Source: Desulfospira sp963664655
Lineage (GTDB): Bacteria; Desulfobacterota; Desulfobacteria; Desulfobacterales; Desulfobacteraceae
Assembly: GCA_963664655.2 (NCBI GenBank)
Contig: OY761554.1
Coordinates: forward strand, 2,294,001 to 2,358,000
Direction of reading: 5' to 3'
Length of the DNA stretch: 64,000 nt
Made by a program: the position numbers and the translations under genes. Below are positions 8,963 to 17,271 of this stretch, one piece after another. Each line of letters opens with the position of its first letter. Positions within the stretch are counted from its first letter, which is position 1. Under the pieces are notes generated by a model that saw only the letters and a list, made by a program, of their open reading frames with translations, was not told where the DNA came from and did not search any database.

Positions 8963-9877
8963 ATGATCCAAAAAATAAAAGTGATGGTGGTTGATGACGA
9001 AGAACGATTTCGAGAAACCACATCAATGCTCTTAACCAAAAAAGGATTTGACACTACCATTGCGGGGTCCGGGGAGGAAGCCATCCGGATTCTCGGAACA
9101 ACCCCCTGTGACGTGGTCGTCCTGGATGTCCAAATGGGGGGCATGGACGGGCAGGCGACCCTTTCGGAAATCAAGAAGATTTCCCCTAAAACCCAGGTCA
9201 TCATGCTCACCGGGTACGGGACCCAGGATTCGGCCGCAAGTTCCCGCAAGCTTGCCGCGTTTGATTATCTGACCAAACCCTGTGACATTGACATCATTGC
9301 CGCAAAAATCAATGAGGCCTATGCCGTCGCGCATACCGATACGGCCCGGACGGAAAAAAAGGTCAAGGATATCATGACCAAAGTGGACAACTACACCACT
9401 GTCTCCGTTGATATGACCATCCGGGAAGCGGTGGGAAAACTCATGGATTCCCTGACCCGGCTGGCAAGCGGAAACCTGATCCGGGAAGCGGGCCACCGTG
9501 CCCTCATCGTGTTTGACAGGGACAAAAATTATGTCGGGTTGCTGCGCATGAAAGACCTGATCCGGGAGGTAAGGCCCTCGTATCTGTCTGTACCAGAATC
9601 CTCAAAAGCGGACAGTGTCCAGTTTTCTCACGTATTCACCGGGGGGTGGGACGGGCTGTTCTCCATCCAGATGAAGGAACTGGCCGATAAAAAAATCGGT
9701 GAGCTTACCCTGGACTCCCCGCCCATGATCGATGAAAACGCGAATCTCATGGAGGTGGCGGACCTGCTGTTCAAAACCCAGAGAACCCGCCTGATGGTCA
9801 CATCAGGCCAGAACATCGTGGGGATTCTCAGGGAGCAGGACCTTTTCTTTGAAATCGTAAGCATCGTCACCAGATGA
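8963..9877 (+). CDS. Response regulator with REC and paired CBS domains
   Basis: 304 residues. The N-terminal receiver domain (about 5-120) has the acidic pair in MVVDDEER, the phospho-acceptor Asp55 in VVVLDVQMGG, and the conserved MLTGYG and KP (DYLTKPCD) positions. After a linker come two CBS motifs (about 138-205 and 240-300: KDIMTKVDNYTTVSVDMTIREA, split here by a long insert, and LTLDSPPMIDENANLMEVAD). CBS pairs usually bind adenine nucleotides, so this protein may combine phosphorylation and energy signals; it has no DNA-binding domain. It is preceded by GAGGAG and a sigma-54 promoter, and followed at once by the transporter. Confidence 0.9.
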   Translation: MIQKIKVMVVDDEERFRETTSMLLTKKGFDTTIAGSGEEAIRILGTTPCDVVVLDVQMGGMDGQATLSEIKKISPKTQVIMLTGYGTQDSAASSRKLAAFDYLTKPCDIDIIAAKINEAYAVAHTDTARTEKKVKDIMTKVDNYTTVSVDMTIREAVGKLMDSLTRLASGNLIREAGHRALIVFDRDKNYVGLLRMKDLIREVRPSYLSVPESSKADSVQFSHVFTGGWDGLFSIQMKELADKKIGELTLDSPPMIDENANLMEVADLLFKTQRTRLMVTSGQNIVGILREQDLFFEIVSIVTR

Positions 9878-9894
9878 CCGGATTGGAGGATCAC

Positions 9895-11388
9895 ATGAAT
9901 CACGAACTGCATATTGCAAGCGCGGAAAAGGAAGCGGTAGCGGAAAAAAACCAGAAATTTACCCTTAAATGGATTGCCATTGCCATTGCCGCAGGTGTTC
10001 TGGTCTGGCTGCTCCCCACCCCGGCAGACCTTGGGGCGCGGGGCCATGCCTTTCTGGCCCTTTTGACGACGGTCGTCCTGTTGTGGACGTCCGAGGCCAT
10101 CCCCATCGGCGTCACCTCAATCGGGGTGGGCTGCGGGCTGATTATTTTTAAGATCCAGTCCTCCAAAGCGGCGTGGGAACCTTATGCCAACAGGACCGTT
10201 GTGTTTGTTTTCTTCATCATCATGCTCGGGGTCATGCTCGGGCAGACCACCATCCCCAACCGGCTGATGGCGTATATTCTCAAAATCGGCGGCAGAAATG
10301 TCAAGCGCCTCAGTTTTACGCTGTGCATGGGCGCCACCTTTCTTGCGGCATGGACCCATGATGCCACCATCACCATTATCCTGCTCTATGCCATGATGCC
10401 CATGTTCCTGAAAATGGGGCTGACCCCGGAGAAGAGCAACAGCTTTACCAAGCATTTCATGTTTATGATCCCCCTGGGCGCGGCCTGTGGCGGCGGTGCA
10501 ACTTTCCTGGGCTCTGGCCGGTCCCCGGCTTCGGCGGAGCTGCTCTTTAAGATCACCGGTTACAATATCGGCTTTATGGAATACATGTTATACCAGTTTG
10601 TACCGTCCCTGGCCCTGGGCCTTGCCACCTGGTTTGCGGTCTGGATTATCTATCCGCCAAAAATCAAGGAACTGCCCATGGAACTGGCCATTGAGAAAAT
10701 GCCGCCCATGGGAAAAAAAGAGAAGCAGCTCTCCTGGATTCTTGCCGGGACCTTTGTCCTCTGGTTCCTGACAGACATTACAAAAATTCATGTCTCGGCC
10801 ATTGGCGGCCTGTTTATCGTCGTGTGCATGGTCTTTAATGTCGTGGACTGGAAACGGTGTCTGGACGAGTACCCCTGGAACCCCATCATGGTTTTCGGCG
10901 CGGGATTCTCCCTGGGGGTGGCCATGCTCGACACCGGTGCCGGCAAATGGATCGCGACCCAGATTTTCCCGATCTTCACGGGCTCTCCCTGGCCTGTGGT
11001 GGCGGCCGGTGCATCCGCACTGAGCGCCTTGATCACCAGCTTCATGGCCAATGCGGCGGCCACGGCATTATTGGTGCCGGTGGTGGTGCCCATGGCAGAC
11101 CTGGCCGGAACCCCTGCGGCACCCATTGCCATGTCCGTTCCCCTGGCCACGACCTTTGTATTGCTGGTCATTGGCTGTCCTCCCACCCTGATTGCCTATG
11201 GCTTCGGGTATTTTTCCCAGTGGGAGGCGTTCAAGATCCTGGTTTTCCGATCCATCCTGGGCATCCTTGTCCTTTGCCTGTGCATGGCCCTGTGGTATCC
11301 GCTGGTAGGAATGCCGGGCAATATCGACAGCATGAAAACCCCGGCAAAGCTGACCGTGTCGGGATATGAACTCATCCAAAGCAAGTAG
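9895..11388 (+). CDS. SLC13/DASS-family anion symporter
   Basis: About 497 residues with roughly a dozen membrane helices, of the divalent anion:Na+ symporter family (di/tricarboxylates, sulfate). It shows the typical TSEAIPIGVTSIGVG segment after the second helix, AAWTHDATITIILL in the first half, and SFMANAAATALLVPVVVPMA with the small-residue anion/sodium-binding signature in the second half. An in-frame ATG at 9874 overlaps the previous stop, but ATG at 9895 has a GGAGG 6-7 bp upstream and is preferred. Probably co-transcribed with the REC-CBS gene. Substrate is not deducible; a carboxylate is likeliest. Confidence 0.88.
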   Translation: MNHELHIASAEKEAVAEKNQKFTLKWIAIAIAAGVLVWLLPTPADLGARGHAFLALLTTVVLLWTSEAIPIGVTSIGVGCGLIIFKIQSSKAAWEPYANRTVVFVFFIIMLGVMLGQTTIPNRLMAYILKIGGRNVKRLSFTLCMGATFLAAWTHDATITIILLYAMMPMFLKMGLTPEKSNSFTKHFMFMIPLGAACGGGATFLGSGRSPASAELLFKITGYNIGFMEYMLYQFVPSLALGLATWFAVWIIYPPKIKELPMELAIEKMPPMGKKEKQLSWILAGTFVLWFLTDITKIHVSAIGGLFIVVCMVFNVVDWKRCLDEYPWNPIMVFGAGFSLGVAMLDTGAGKWIATQIFPIFTGSPWPVVAAGASALSALITSFMANAAATALLVPVVVPMADLAGTPAAPIAMSVPLATTFVLLVIGCPPTLIAYGFGYFSQWEAFKILVFRSILGILVLCLCMALWYPLVGMPGNIDSMKTPAKLTVSGYELIQSK

Positions 11389-11400
11389 CACATGGATAAC

Positions 11401-11439
11401 GGCCCCGGCCCGGATAGGCATTTGCCCGGGCGGGGGCCC
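11401..11439 (+). terminator. GC-rich hairpin after the SLC13 gene
   Basis: GGCCCCGGCCCGG pairs with CCCGGGCGGGGGCC across a loop of about 11 nt, 12 bp after the transporter stop. It lacks a clear U tract, so it may be an imperfect or Rho-assisted terminator. Confidence 0.45.
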
Positions 11440-11502
11440 CAACCTGGCCTGGAACCGTCGCCGTGTGCGGCAATGGTTTCAGGCGTTATCTTTTATTAGG
11501 CC

Positions 11503-11548
11503 ATTTTCTCTGCAAAACAGCAGATAGGCGGCTTTTCATTCAAACATG
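11503..11548. repeat. Partial copy of the dispersed element found at 44716-44841
   Basis: The stretch reading TCTGCAAAACAGCAGA followed by CTTTTCATTCAAACA closely matches the right arm of the inverted-repeat element at 44716-44841. Only one arm is present here, so this looks like a truncated copy. Confidence 0.5.
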
Positions 11549-11613
11549 AATTTAGGTTGCTTTAATTGGTTAGGTGGCATATAGTCAGCCGGCTAATTAA
11601 ATGCAGGGGACTT

Positions 11614-12123
11614 ATGTTTTATCTGCTTGACCAACCCACGGAAAAAGAATTTCAGGATCTGGCCGGACGGTACACCCAGATGGCACCGCAGCCGGTTAAA
11701 ACCATGCTCAACCTGTTGAAAACCGGCAGTGACCTGCTCACGGGGTTTGAAAAATTGTTAAGGGGCTATGACTTGTCCCAGGGCCGGTTTCTGGTGTTGA
11801 TGGTCATGAACCGGAAACCCAAAGAACGGACAACCCCGTCCGTATTGTCACAGAAAATCGGCGTAACCCGCGCCACCATGACCCGCCTCATCGACGGACT
11901 GGAGCGGGATGGGTTTCTTATTCGGCACGCCCATCAGACGGACCGCCGCAAACAGCACCTGTCCCTCACCCCAAAGGGACAACGGGTTTTAGAAAATCTG
12001 CTGCCCGACTACTGGTCCAGAATTGACCGGCTGATGAAGGAATTGGATGAAGTTGAACAAAAGACGCTTATCTCCCTTCTGGATAAAGTGACCCGAGGAA
12101 TCCCCGCCTTAACAGAAAAATAA
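11614..12123 (+). CDS. MarR-family transcriptional regulator
   Basis: 169 residues from the chosen ATG (MFYLLDQPTEKEFQDLAG), which has AGGGGA upstream; an earlier in-frame start would add 16 unlike residues. The winged-helix core is clear: LSQKIGVTRATMTRLIDGLERDG (recognition helix) and the wing RHAHQTDRRKQHLSLTPKGQ with the usual D-R-R motif. Helical dimerisation segments flank it. It precedes the EutH-like permease by about 55 bp on the same strand and may control it; ligand unknown. Confidence 0.9.
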   Translation: MFYLLDQPTEKEFQDLAGRYTQMAPQPVKTMLNLLKTGSDLLTGFEKLLRGYDLSQGRFLVLMVMNRKPKERTTPSVLSQKIGVTRATMTRLIDGLERDGFLIRHAHQTDRRKQHLSLTPKGQRVLENLLPDYWSRIDRLMKELDEVEQKTLISLLDKVTRGIPALTEK

Positions 12124-12180
12124 ATCATAACCCCCTTAAGCTAAAATAGATCAACCCTGAAAGTTTATGAGGAGATGTTC

Positions 12181-13278
12181 TTGCCCATACAAAAAATTAT
12201 AATGATGGTAATGGCCGTTTTTTTTGCCATTGGCGCCATAGACCACCTGTTGGGCAATCGCCTGGGATTTGGAAAAGAATTCGACCGGGCCTTTTCGCTG
12301 ATGGGAACAATTGCCCTTAATATCCTGGGCCTTATATCCATCTCTCCGGTCATTGCCCGCATGTTGAAACCGGTTGTTGTCCCTTTATACCAGTCTTTCG
12401 GCGCGGACGCGGCCATGTTTGCGCCGACATTTTTGTCCGTGGATTCAGGCGGATACTCAATTGCCACCCAACTGGCCGCAGATCCCCAGGTGGGCCTTTT
12501 TGCCGGAGCCGTCATTGCCGCTTTGTTTGGGGCAAACATGTCGTTTACCATTCCCGTGGCCATCAGTATCCTTGAAAAGGAGGATCATAAATTTTTCAGT
12601 GTCGGTGTCATGTCCGGTTTCATTGTCATTCCCTTTGGCGGGTTCATCGGCGGTCTTGCCTGCGGCCTTCCCGCCGGCGTGATTTTAATCAATCTGATGC
12701 CCGTGACGGTGGTGGCCGTCGCTGTGATTATCGGCCTTATTTTTTTCCCTGAAAAAATGATAAAGATGTTCACCATCTTTGCCAAATTTATCCATATCAT
12801 CATCATTTTTGGCCTTACGGCTGCGGTGATTGAGCAGATGACCGGTTTTGCCGTCATAAAGGGAATGAACCCTTTAGCGGTATCCATGAAAATTTTAGGG
12901 AACATAGCGATCATACTGGCCGGCACCATGTCGTTTATTTATGGGTTCATGAAAGTCTTTAAAACGCCTTTGGAAAAAATCGCTGAATTGACCGGGATAA
13001 GTGATTTATCGGTTCTGGGGATGCTGCTGTCTTTGGCCACCCTGATTCCGGGATTTGTCTATTTGAAAGATATGAACGACAAAGGCAAAATAATCTTTGG
13101 CGCCTTTGCGGCCACCACAGCCAATATTTTCGGGGCTCACCTCGGGTTTATTTCAGCGGTGAGCCCTGAAATGGTCGCCCCCATGATTACCGCCAAAATT
13201 GCCGCCGGCGTCGTTGCCCTGCCCATTGCCGCACTGCTTTACAAACGGATATTTGTCGCCAAAAAGGAGCGGCTGTAA
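12181..13278 (+). CDS. EutH-like ethanolamine permease family protein
   Basis: About 365 residues, ten or so membrane helices, similar over its length to the ethanolamine transporter EutH: start PIQKIIMMVMAVFFAIGAIDHLLGNRLG, then KEFDRAFSLMGTIALNILGL, MFAPTFLSVDSGGYSIATQLA and NMSFTIPVAISIL. An ATG at 12175 abuts the GAGGAG ribosome site, so the TTG at 12181 (6 bp spacing) is the better start and gives the N-terminus EutH proteins normally have. No other eut genes or microcompartment genes are in the window. It ends 9 bp before the first attC and is the last gene of the left core. Confidence 0.85.
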   Translation: MPIQKIIMMVMAVFFAIGAIDHLLGNRLGFGKEFDRAFSLMGTIALNILGLISISPVIARMLKPVVVPLYQSFGADAAMFAPTFLSVDSGGYSIATQLAADPQVGLFAGAVIAALFGANMSFTIPVAISILEKEDHKFFSVGVMSGFIVIPFGGFIGGLACGLPAGVILINLMPVTVVAVAVIIGLIFFPEKMIKMFTIFAKFIHIIIIFGLTAAVIEQMTGFAVIKGMNPLAVSMKILGNIAIILAGTMSFIYGFMKVFKTPLEKIAELTGISDLSVLGMLLSLATLIPGFVYLKDMNDKGKIIFGAFAATTANIFGAHLGFISAVSPEMVAPMITAKIAAGVVALPIAALLYKRIFVAKKERL

Positions 13279-13286
13279 GAGGATTC

Positions 13287-13407
13287 TTTAAACTCAGCCG
13301 GCCGGGGCATACAGCCGAGTTGGTTGTCGAAGCCAAGTTTTGTCCAAACCCAAGAGCTTTTGAAACGCCGGTAGTTCCCCGGGTAGGCCTGGGGCGTTTT
13401 GTTGGCC
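13287..13407 (-). repeat. attC-1 (type I), distal end of array
   Basis: Imperfect palindrome with CTCAGCCGGCCGGGG at one end and CCCCGGGTAGGCCTGGGGCG at the other. R'' is GGCCAAC (minus strand) and overlaps the VapC stop codon; R' is GTTTAAA. Slightly degenerate and next to core DNA, consistent with the oldest end of the array. Confidence 0.82.
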
Positions 13408-13793
13408 TAATTTTTTGAATAGGCCGCTTTTAAATTTGCAATCATCGGATAATGTTTGATATTTAACGTTTTAAGCTGAGCATTTTTTGAATGACACGTT
13501 GCAGCAATGATGGCATCGGCCAATCCTACGCCATGAGATTTGCCGAAATCATGTTTATAGAGTCCACCAATCTTAGCAATTTCTGATGTAACTGGAATGA
13601 CGTCAAAAAGGGAAATAAAATTATTCAAAATCGTTAATTCTTGTTTCCCCCTTACCCCTGCATAAAGTTCAGCGATCACGATCGTGGATAATATTATTTG
13701 AGATGCGTTGTCACTTATAAAATCAATAGCTTGCTGATGGCCTCGTAAAAAATCAATAAGAACATCAGTATCAGGAAGGAATAATTGTGCCAT
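13407..13793 (-). CDS. PIN-domain toxin, VapC-like
   Basis: 128-residue PIN-fold ribonuclease. Acidic residues expected for the metal site are visible in LPDTDVLIDFLRG (first Asp), IVIAELYAGV (Glu) and GVGLADAIIAATC (third Asp). VapC toxins cleave tRNA or rRNA and are neutralised by the upstream antitoxin. Its stop codon overlaps the R'' core of attC-1, as usual for a gene cassette. The start lies 2 bp after the antitoxin stop. Confidence 0.9.
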   Translation of the reverse strand: MAQLFLPDTDVLIDFLRGHQQAIDFISDNASQIILSTIVIAELYAGVRGKQELTILNNFISLFDVIPVTSEIAKIGGLYKHDFGKSHGVGLADAIIAATCHSKNAQLKTLNIKHYPMIANLKAAYSKN

Positions 13794-13795
13794 TT

Positions 13796-14029
13796 TTATT
13801 CCCTATCCCATTCAGAACGCATTGTTTTAAAATCGGGAATATCAGATCTATCTTTCCAGAGGCCAGCAGTTTCACATAATATCTTTTTTCGTCGTTCCTG
13901 ACTTGCCTGTTCAATTAAAATATCAATTGCCTCTCGGATCAATTCGCTTTGTTTTTTTCCTTGGATTTCTGAAAGAATGGCCAATTCAGCTCGTTGCTGA
14001 TCCGTCAAATATATTTGAGTTCTTATCAT
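13796..14029 (-). CDS. Ribbon-helix-helix antitoxin, VapB-like
   Basis: 77 residues. The N-terminal MIRTQIYLTDQQRAELAILS strand-helix pattern and KKQSELIREAIDILIE helix form an RHH DNA-binding domain; the acidic/aromatic C-terminal tail (GLWKDRSDIPDFKTMRSEWD) is the expected toxin-binding part. It precedes the PIN toxin in the same cassette and should autoregulate the pair. Confidence 0.88.
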   Translation of the reverse strand: MIRTQIYLTDQQRAELAILSEIQGKKQSELIREAIDILIEQASQERRKKILCETAGLWKDRSDIPDFKTMRSEWDRE

Positions 14030-14084
14030 TTTGAACCTCCCTGTTTGATGTATACATTATAGTTGTACATAGCGAAGGTTTTGT

Positions 14085-14209
14085 CAAGGGGGCGCTCAGC
14101 CGAACGGGGCACACAGCCAAGCAGGTTGTCGAAGCCAAGTTTTTTCCAAAACCAAGCGCTTTTGAAAAGCCACTATCTCCCCAGATCGGCCTGCAGTGGT
14201 TTGTTCAAG
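14085..14209 (-). repeat. attC-2 (type I, degenerate R')
   Basis: Type I palindrome (GCTCAGCCGAACGGGG to CCAGATCGGCCTGCAG). R'' is CTTGAAC, matching the R' of the next cassette. The R' end is decayed: instead of the GTTGGCC expected from attC-1's R'', the junction reads CTTGACA. Confidence 0.8.
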
Positions 14210-14410
14210 TAAGCCGCTCCGCGGCAGGCGGCAAAATGGAAGCTTGACCCATAAGCACGGTTGTCATACTATCTGTGTATGAATCAATTAGGAATCTCTT
14301 CAACATTCAAAGTGTTTTCAATTTATCGAAAACCACAAGATATTGTAGTTTTGAACCATTTCCCTTAACCTACATATTGTGTTTTATCACTCTTTTGCCA
14401 ACCGCGGCTT
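14210..14410 (-). other. ORF-less cassette (about 200 bp)
   Basis: Lies between attC-2 and the short attC-3; both ends carry the matching core GTTCAAG. It begins GTTCAAGTAAGCCGC and ends with the inverse GCGGCTTCTTGAAC. No usable frame. A related, shorter cassette with the same ends is at 17272-17381. Confidence 0.7.
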
Positions 14411-14477
14411 CTTGAACCAAAGGATTAGTACCGAGCCTCGTTCCTCGGCACGGTTACTAATCCTTTATTTGTTCTGT
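14411..14477 (-). repeat. attC-3 (short hairpin type, 67 bp)
   Basis: A near-perfect stem (AAAGGATTAGTACCG with CGGTTACTAATCCTTT) is bounded by R' GTTCAAG and R'' ACAGAAC on the minus strand, and ends 3 bp before the BrnA-like stop. It could also act as a terminator for the BrnTA-like pair. The near-identical site at 17382-17449 and the matching cassette cores favour attC. Confidence 0.72.
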
Positions 14478-14480
14478 TCA

Positions 14481-14747
14481 TTAGTACCGCATTTCCGAGT
14501 CGATACGTTCTGAAAGAAAAACCTTTAAAAGAGACTGATACGGTACATCCTTTTTGTTTGCCAATACTTTCAAATCCTCAATCATGGATTCAGGCAACCG
14601 GATAGAAATTTTCCGAGTCGAAGGCTTTAGCTTCGAAAAAACAACATTTTCTGCATCAGACCAATCCATATAATCAGAAGAATCATTTTCTTGCCAAAAT
14701 TTTCGTTCTTCGGCTTCGCTGCTGAATTCAGGTATTTTCTTTTTCAT
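14481..14747 (-). CDS. BrnA-like antitoxin
   Basis: 88 residues: an acidic N-terminal part (EERKFWQENDSSDYMDWSDAE) as in the BrnA/CopG-antitoxin family (toxin-binding), then an RHH module (STRKISIRLPESMIEDLKVLANKKDVPYQSLLKVFL). Its start overlaps the end of the BrnT-like toxin gene by 4 bp. Typical BrnTA order is toxin first, as here. It should repress the shared promoter. Confidence 0.88.
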   Translation of the reverse strand: MKKKIPEFSSEAEERKFWQENDSSDYMDWSDAENVVFSKLKPSTRKISIRLPESMIEDLKVLANKKDVPYQSLLKVFLSERIDSEMRY

Positions 14748-15046
14748 CTTAGATACCTTTCCATTTCCGCGTCGGTCATATCCCGAGCGGATATGATTCT
14801 TATTTTATCGTTTCGAATGGTGAAAACAGCAAAAAGTAAATGATTCATATCTGTTCGACCAAGCACAAAATAGCGGTCTTCAACAATAGAATGGCGTTTA
14901 TCATATTTGATTATGAGAGGCTTGTTGAAGAAAATTTGTTCACACTCCAATGTGGTGACGTCATGTTTGTCCCAATTTTTTGTGTTATTTCCTTCATCCC
15001 ATTCAAAGCCGGTACAATGTGATATTATTTTGCTTAGCTTCACCAT
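14744..15046 (-). CDS. BrnT-like toxin
   Basis: 100 residues. It shows the BrnT hallmarks FEWDEGNNTKNWDKHDVTTLECEQIF, EDRYFVLGRTDMNHLLFAVFTIR and the C-terminal IRIISARDMTDAEMERY. BrnT is a RelE-fold ribonuclease that inhibits translation; BrnA neutralises it. It is the first gene of this cassette; the unusual 330-bp stretch upstream contains the tandem 95-bp repeats. Confidence 0.92.
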   Translation of the reverse strand: MVKLSKIISHCTGFEWDEGNNTKNWDKHDVTTLECEQIFFNKPLIIKYDKRHSIVEDRYFVLGRTDMNHLLFAVFTIRNDKIRIISARDMTDAEMERYLR

Positions 15047-15172
15047 ATGACTTGTATATCATGGATATATACCCGTGGCAATTTTTTAAAGCCGAACGTG
15101 GCACGGCCACGCTTGTTCAACTATCTGTTCCCACGCTTGCGCTCCGTCCAACAACTTAATATTGGTTTTTTT

Positions 15173-15267
15173 TATATGAAAGTCATACTAACAGGCTGAA
15201 AAGACTTTCATTTTTCGTTGTGGACGGTGCTTGGTTGGATAATCCAAGCCGTCCGTGACGGTTATAT
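15173..15267 (+). repeat. Dispersed 95-bp hairpin repeat, copy 1
   Basis: Unit begins TATATGAAAGTC and ends GACGGTTATA. It contains two hairpins: GAAAGTC/GACTTTC and GCTTGG/CCAAGC. Near-identical copies are at 59131-59225 and 63367-63460; a diverged copy follows directly at 15263-15376. Flanking TATA on both sides suggests a TA-rich target duplication. Confidence 0.75.
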
Positions 15268-15376
15268 GAAAGTCTCACTAAGGTCCTGAGAAGACTTTCA
15301 ATATTTGTTGTGGACGGTTCTTGGTTGGATAACCCAAGACGGCCCGGTTTCTGCCCTTTAGGGTATGGCCGTTATA
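15263..15376 (+). repeat. Dispersed 95-bp hairpin repeat, copy 2 (diverged, with ~20-bp insertion)
   Basis: Tandem to copy 1 and sharing its TATA boundary. The left hairpin and TTCTTGGTTGGATAACCCAAG centre are retained; the right end carries about 20 extra bases before GGCCGTTATA. It stops 6 bp before the group II intron scar at 15383. Confidence 0.65.
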
Positions 15377-15382
15377 TTAAAG

Positions 15383-15395
15383 CCTCGTGTCGCAC
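15383..15395 (-). mobile_element. Group II intron 5'-end scar
   Basis: Minus strand reads GTGCGACACGAGG directly after the attC-4 core GTTATG. This is identical to the first 13 nt of the introns at 16156-17145 and 18260-20571 and sits at the same position relative to attC. The rest of the intron is missing; the dispersed repeat lies where it would continue. Confidence 0.7.
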
Positions 15396-15523
15396 CATAA
15401 CCGGGGAGCTCAGCCGTCCGGAGCGAGAACCGAGAACTTTCCAAAAATTAAATTCTTTTCAAAAAACAAGGTCTTTCGAAAAGCCGCTATCTCTTCGGGT
15501 CAGCCTGCAGCGTTTTGTTCTGT
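15396..15523 (-). repeat. attC-4 (type I)
   Basis: GGGGAGCTCAGCCGTCCGG to GGGTCAGCCTGCAGCG palindrome. R'' is ACAGAAC. R' reads GTTATG and is followed by the intron 5' scar. Confidence 0.88.
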
Positions 15524-15536
15524 AAATTTTGTCTGT

Positions 15537-15827
15537 TTACGCAGGGACCTCAATAGGTTCTATTTCTGAAAGATCAACATTCTGCTTTGCATGCCATAAA
15601 TTATAGCTGTCCTGCATATGAAGCCAGCTTTCGGGGGTACGGCCTAAACATTTAGATAAACGAAGGGCCATTGCAGGACTTATAGCGCTTTGCCCCTTTA
15701 AAATCCTTACGAATGTTGAAGGAGAGACTTTAAGTCGCAGGGCTACACTACGTGGTGAAACCCCCAATGGTTCCAAGTAAACTTCTTGAATAAATTCCCC
15801 AGGATGGGGTGGGTTATACATAGCCAT
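15537..15827 (-). CDS. higA: HigA-family XRE antitoxin
   Basis: 96 residues. Typical HigA start NPPHPGEFIQEVYLEPLGVS, then an XRE helix-turn-helix (SVALRLKVSPSTFVRILKGQSAISPAMALRLSKCLGRTPESWL) and a short tail containing LWHAKQNVDL. It follows the toxin gene with overlapping start/stop, the usual higBA order. It neutralises HigB and should repress the cassette promoter. Confidence 0.93.
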   Translation of the reverse strand: MAMYNPPHPGEFIQEVYLEPLGVSPRSVALRLKVSPSTFVRILKGQSAISPAMALRLSKCLGRTPESWLHMQDSYNLWHAKQNVDLSEIEPIEVPA

Positions 15828-16105
15828 TAGTGATAATCCTCATAATCTACGACATAAGCATTGCCGTCTTTAAATTCAAAAACGACACGCCAATTGCGGT
15901 TTACATCAATCGCCCATAATCCTTTACGATCACCTTTTAAGCTGTGCAACCGCCAACCCGGTGTACTCATATCTTCGATACATGTTGCCGTATCAAGTGC
16001 AATTAAGCGTATCCTTAACTTTTGTTTATGACCGGCCTGGATTCCAGAAAGGCTGCCTGTTTCAAAAAACTTCCTTAGTCCTTTGTGCTTAAAAGATTTA
16101 ATCAT
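15827..16105 (-). CDS. higB: HigB/RelE-family toxin
   Basis: 93 residues from the ATG at 16105 (MIKSFKHKGLRKFFETGS), the canonical HigB start; an upstream in-frame ATG would add nine non-homologous residues. The RelE fold is seen in LHSLKGDRKGLWAIDVNRNWRVVFEF and the C-terminal VDYEDYH. It is a ribosome-dependent mRNA interferase. The intron at 16156 ends 50 bp upstream of its start. Confidence 0.93.
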   Translation of the reverse strand: MIKSFKHKGLRKFFETGSLSGIQAGHKQKLRIRLIALDTATCIEDMSTPGWRLHSLKGDRKGLWAIDVNRNWRVVFEFKDGNAYVVDYEDYH

Positions 16106-16155
16106 ACATTTATTGTATAGCATATTGCGCAATACGCAACACCTGATTTTAGAAA

Positions 16156-17145
16156 ATCGGGTAGGTCAGAGGCTTCCCAGCCCCCTTCCCCCCTCAGAAC
16201 CGTACGTGACAGTTTGCCGTCATACAGCTCAAGCATTTCTAAGGCCAAGCCTTGCGGGGCCGCCCGATTGTCTTAAGCAATAATGAAATTTACAGTTATT
16301 TCATAGCATGCTTTCTTGAGCATCGGCCGGGAAAGTACAGTTCTTTTTCCCTGGTCAAAAGACATACGTCCTTTGAAAATGCCTTTGGATGCCGTGTGCT
16401 TCCTTAACAACCTTTGCGATACGCATCTACAGTCTTTTAACAGCATAAATCTGCCGATGGGCGCACCAACTGTTGCCGTCATTTGCTTTCCCCATCTTTA
16501 AAGATTCTCCAGACTTTCTGGCAAAGAAACACCTGCCCGGGTGTGCCTGTAACCACACCCGCCGGACGTCAGCTCCCTTTCGGGCCGGATAATGTCGGGG
16601 TTTTCTCCTCAACCCGTATCAACCTCATTACAAGACGGCCTTCGCTTTTTCCTGCATCTTACTCCCGCACCTGCCTCAGTGTGCCTTACGGTTTCACCTG
16701 CCGAATGTTTCCTGCAAAGATACGGGGTTTCCACGTTCCGCACTATTGCCAATTTGTGGATGACTTAGGCCTGTCCACTGCACCGGCGGCGCAACATCTC
16801 ACGCGGCAGTTGAGAAACCTGCATCCTGACCGCTCACCTTTTGGTCCAAGCTTACCAGCCTCTTTAGCTTGTTCTCCCTGACGGTGCTTGAGGAACATTC
16901 AACTGCTTTGACCATATCATCCAAACCCTTGCCTTCACCCGGATTAAGGCTTCCAGGAGGGTATCTGCCTCACGGCGTCCACCCCTTCCGCAGTAGCGGA
17001 ATTCGGTACGTTGTCGGTTGGGCTTCACACCGTTGCCGGATGCACCGGCAACCGCATGCCACCTGGGGTACCGGCAGGAGAATGCCGGGTTTGGTCAGGA
17101 CCGACAGGCCCGCCAAACAGCCAATAATGCGACCTCGTGTCGCAC
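16156..17145 (-). mobile_element. Group II intron A, internally deleted (990 bp)
   Basis: The 5' end GTGCGACACGAGG is at 17145. Domain V (34 nt, 16197-16230) and domain VI are present, and the 3' end ...CTACCCGAT is at 16156. Sequence outside the open reading frame is closely similar to intron B. The maturase frame is reduced to a short remnant, so this copy can only move or splice with a protein supplied in trans. It is inserted 3 nt after GTT of the attC-5 R' core. Confidence 0.88.
16273..16470 (-). pseudogene. Remnant of intron A maturase (RT domain deleted)
   Basis: A short frame joins the N-terminus of the intron B protein type (MTATVGAPIG) to its extreme C-terminus (CYEITVNFIIA). Nucleotides between match the N-terminal cagTCTTTTAAC block and the C-terminal GGTCAAAAG block of intron B. 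About 1.3 kb encoding the reverse transcriptase and most of domain X has been lost. Confidence 0.7.
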
Positions 17146-17271
17146 GATAACGGGTAGCTCAGCCGACCGGGGCGAGAACCGAGAACTTCCCTAAAATTAA
17201 ATTCTTTTCAAAACCAAGGGCTTTCAAAAAGCCGATAGCTCTCCGGGTCGGCCTGCAGCGTTTTGTTCAAG
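17146..17271 (-). repeat. attC-5 (type I), host of intron A
   Basis: GGTAGCTCAGCCGACCGGGG to CCGGGTCGGCCTGCAGCG. R'' is CTTGAAC. R' reads GTTATC and is directly followed (minus strand) by intron A. Confidence 0.9.

Noticed and set aside
15092..15125. Very short palindrome (GTGGC/GCCAC) with AAC and GTT ends as another attC
   Set aside because: At about 30 bp it is too short, and its cores match no neighbouring cassette.
16483..16881. Plus-strand frames across intron A and similar ones in intron B
   Set aside because: Antisense to the intron RNA, no ribosome site, conserved only because the intron RNA is.
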